NCBI GenBank assembly: GCA_947034895.1
Contig: OX344763.1
Location: forward strand, 53,567,025 to 53,631,024
Source: Rhytidiadelphus loreus
Taxonomy: Eukaryota > Streptophyta > Bryopsida > Hypnales > Hylocomiaceae
Direction of reading: 5' to 3'
Length of the DNA stretch: 64,000 nucleotides
Position 1 is the first letter of the stretch. Each line of letters starts with the position of its first letter. A model generated the notes under the pieces. The model worked only from the letters and a program-made list of their open reading frames with translations, had not been told where the DNA came from and did not search any database. This document shows, piece after piece, positions 63,894 through 64,000 of the stretch. The position numbers and the translations under genes were made by a program.

Positions 63894-64000
63894 TGAAAAT
63901 ACAGCGCAAGGTTCGTTCGTCAATTTCTAATTCAACGTCCAAGGTCATTCAATGTGACCACCAAATGAATATTTCTTTGGATATTTGGATTTAAGAAGAA
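63894..64000. repeat. Partial monomer cut by the window end
   Basis: The first 107 bases of a type B monomer. The array clearly continues beyond the window on this side. Confidence 0.95.

Larger units (their letters stand above)
1..64000. repeat. 177-bp tandem satellite array filling the window
   Basis: The sequence consists only of head-to-tail copies of one 177-bp unit, all in the same orientation. With the phase set at base 1, monomer starts fall at 1, 178, 355, 532 and so on to 63,894, which is 361 complete copies and a partial one. The total length fits 361 x 177 minus four single-base deletions. The consensus is about 33% GC. Nearly all copies differ from it at only a few positions. 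A monomer of about nucleosome length in a long homogeneous array is typical of centromeric or pericentromeric satellites of plants and animals; that placement is inference. I do not recognise the family. There are no inversions, no inserted mobile elements and no flanking unique DNA, so neither array edge lies in this window. Confidence 0.98.

Noticed and set aside
1..64000. Many short ORFs on both strands
   Set aside because: 177 is divisible by three, so the same stops recur in each copy. In the consensus no frame on either strand stays open longer than about 40 codons. None of these is a gene.
1..64000. CRISPR array
   Set aside because: The unit is 177 bp with no alternation of short repeats and unique spacers. 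The variable positions are scattered single bases shared between copies.
1..64000. TATA-like promoters (CTATAACATG) at each monomer junction
   Set aside because: An AT-rich unit gives such strings by chance. No gene follows, and the string is itself one of the most variable parts of the monomer. Satellite transcription is possible but not visible here.
1..64000. Transposon or LTR origin of the block
   Set aside because: I see no terminal repeats, target-site duplications, coding remnants or orientation changes. A tandem satellite explains everything.
1..64000. Naming the species or a known satellite family
   Set aside because: The monomer does not match any satellite I can recall with confidence. 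Length and base composition alone fit many plants and animals.

Overview
The whole 64 kb window is one uninterrupted head-to-tail satellite DNA array. The monomer is 177 bp, about 33% GC (58 of 177 bases by my hand count of the consensus). If the phase is set at base 1 (start at TGAAAATACAGCGC), I count 361 complete monomers plus a 107-bp partial one starting at 63,894. Phase checks along the window fit 177 bp throughout except for four monomers of 176 bp, each missing one base (3187, 4602, 14867, 29734). I find no gene, RNA gene, transposon, CRISPR array or unique sequence. Every reading frame is closed within about one monomer, and because 177 = 3 x 59 the stops recur in every copy.

A nucleosome-length, AT-rich monomer repeated for tens of kilobases points to a eukaryotic nuclear chromosome, most likely centromeric or pericentromeric heterochromatin of a plant or animal. 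I do not recognise the satellite family and cannot name the organism. The location is inferred from family behaviour, not shown by the sequence.

Layout. Monomer positions are counted from the TGAAAA start. Bases 41-121 are nearly invariant; the variation falls mainly at positions 19-38, 124-126, 137, 159 and 172-177. Combinations of these variants define recurring monomer types. Type A has AAGATG at the junction and GTGCATC at 23-29. Type B has AACATG and GTTCGTC. Type C has AAAACATG with GGGTCGTTCCTC. Type D has TTATAAAACATC with GGGTCGTTCGTC.

Region by region: 1-3186 carries a 5-monomer (885-bp) higher-order period. 3187-3893 is a pocket of old, diverged monomers. 4.1-18.6 kb is a mosaic of blocks copied at offsets of 12, 13, 45 and 58 monomers. 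22-36 kb carries a local form of type C and a 6-monomer tandem duplication. 37.8-39.4 kb is an older, more diverged copy of 17.3-18.9 kb. 39.9-44.7 kb is a 17-monomer repeat. 47,079-48,317 is a run of seven identical monomers. 50-54 kb has a 13-monomer repeat. 55.4-60.8 kb is a 16-monomer tandem duplication. 60.9-61.9 kb is a three-fold dimer. 62,478-63,008 is a three-fold private monomer. 63.2-63.9 kb is again more diverged.

Together these show an array being rewritten by unequal exchange at several scales, with variant bases acting as tags that let the events be ordered. Offsets were calculated from printed coordinates by eye; block edges are good to about one monomer. I found no new gene system. 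The interest lies in the array's internal architecture.
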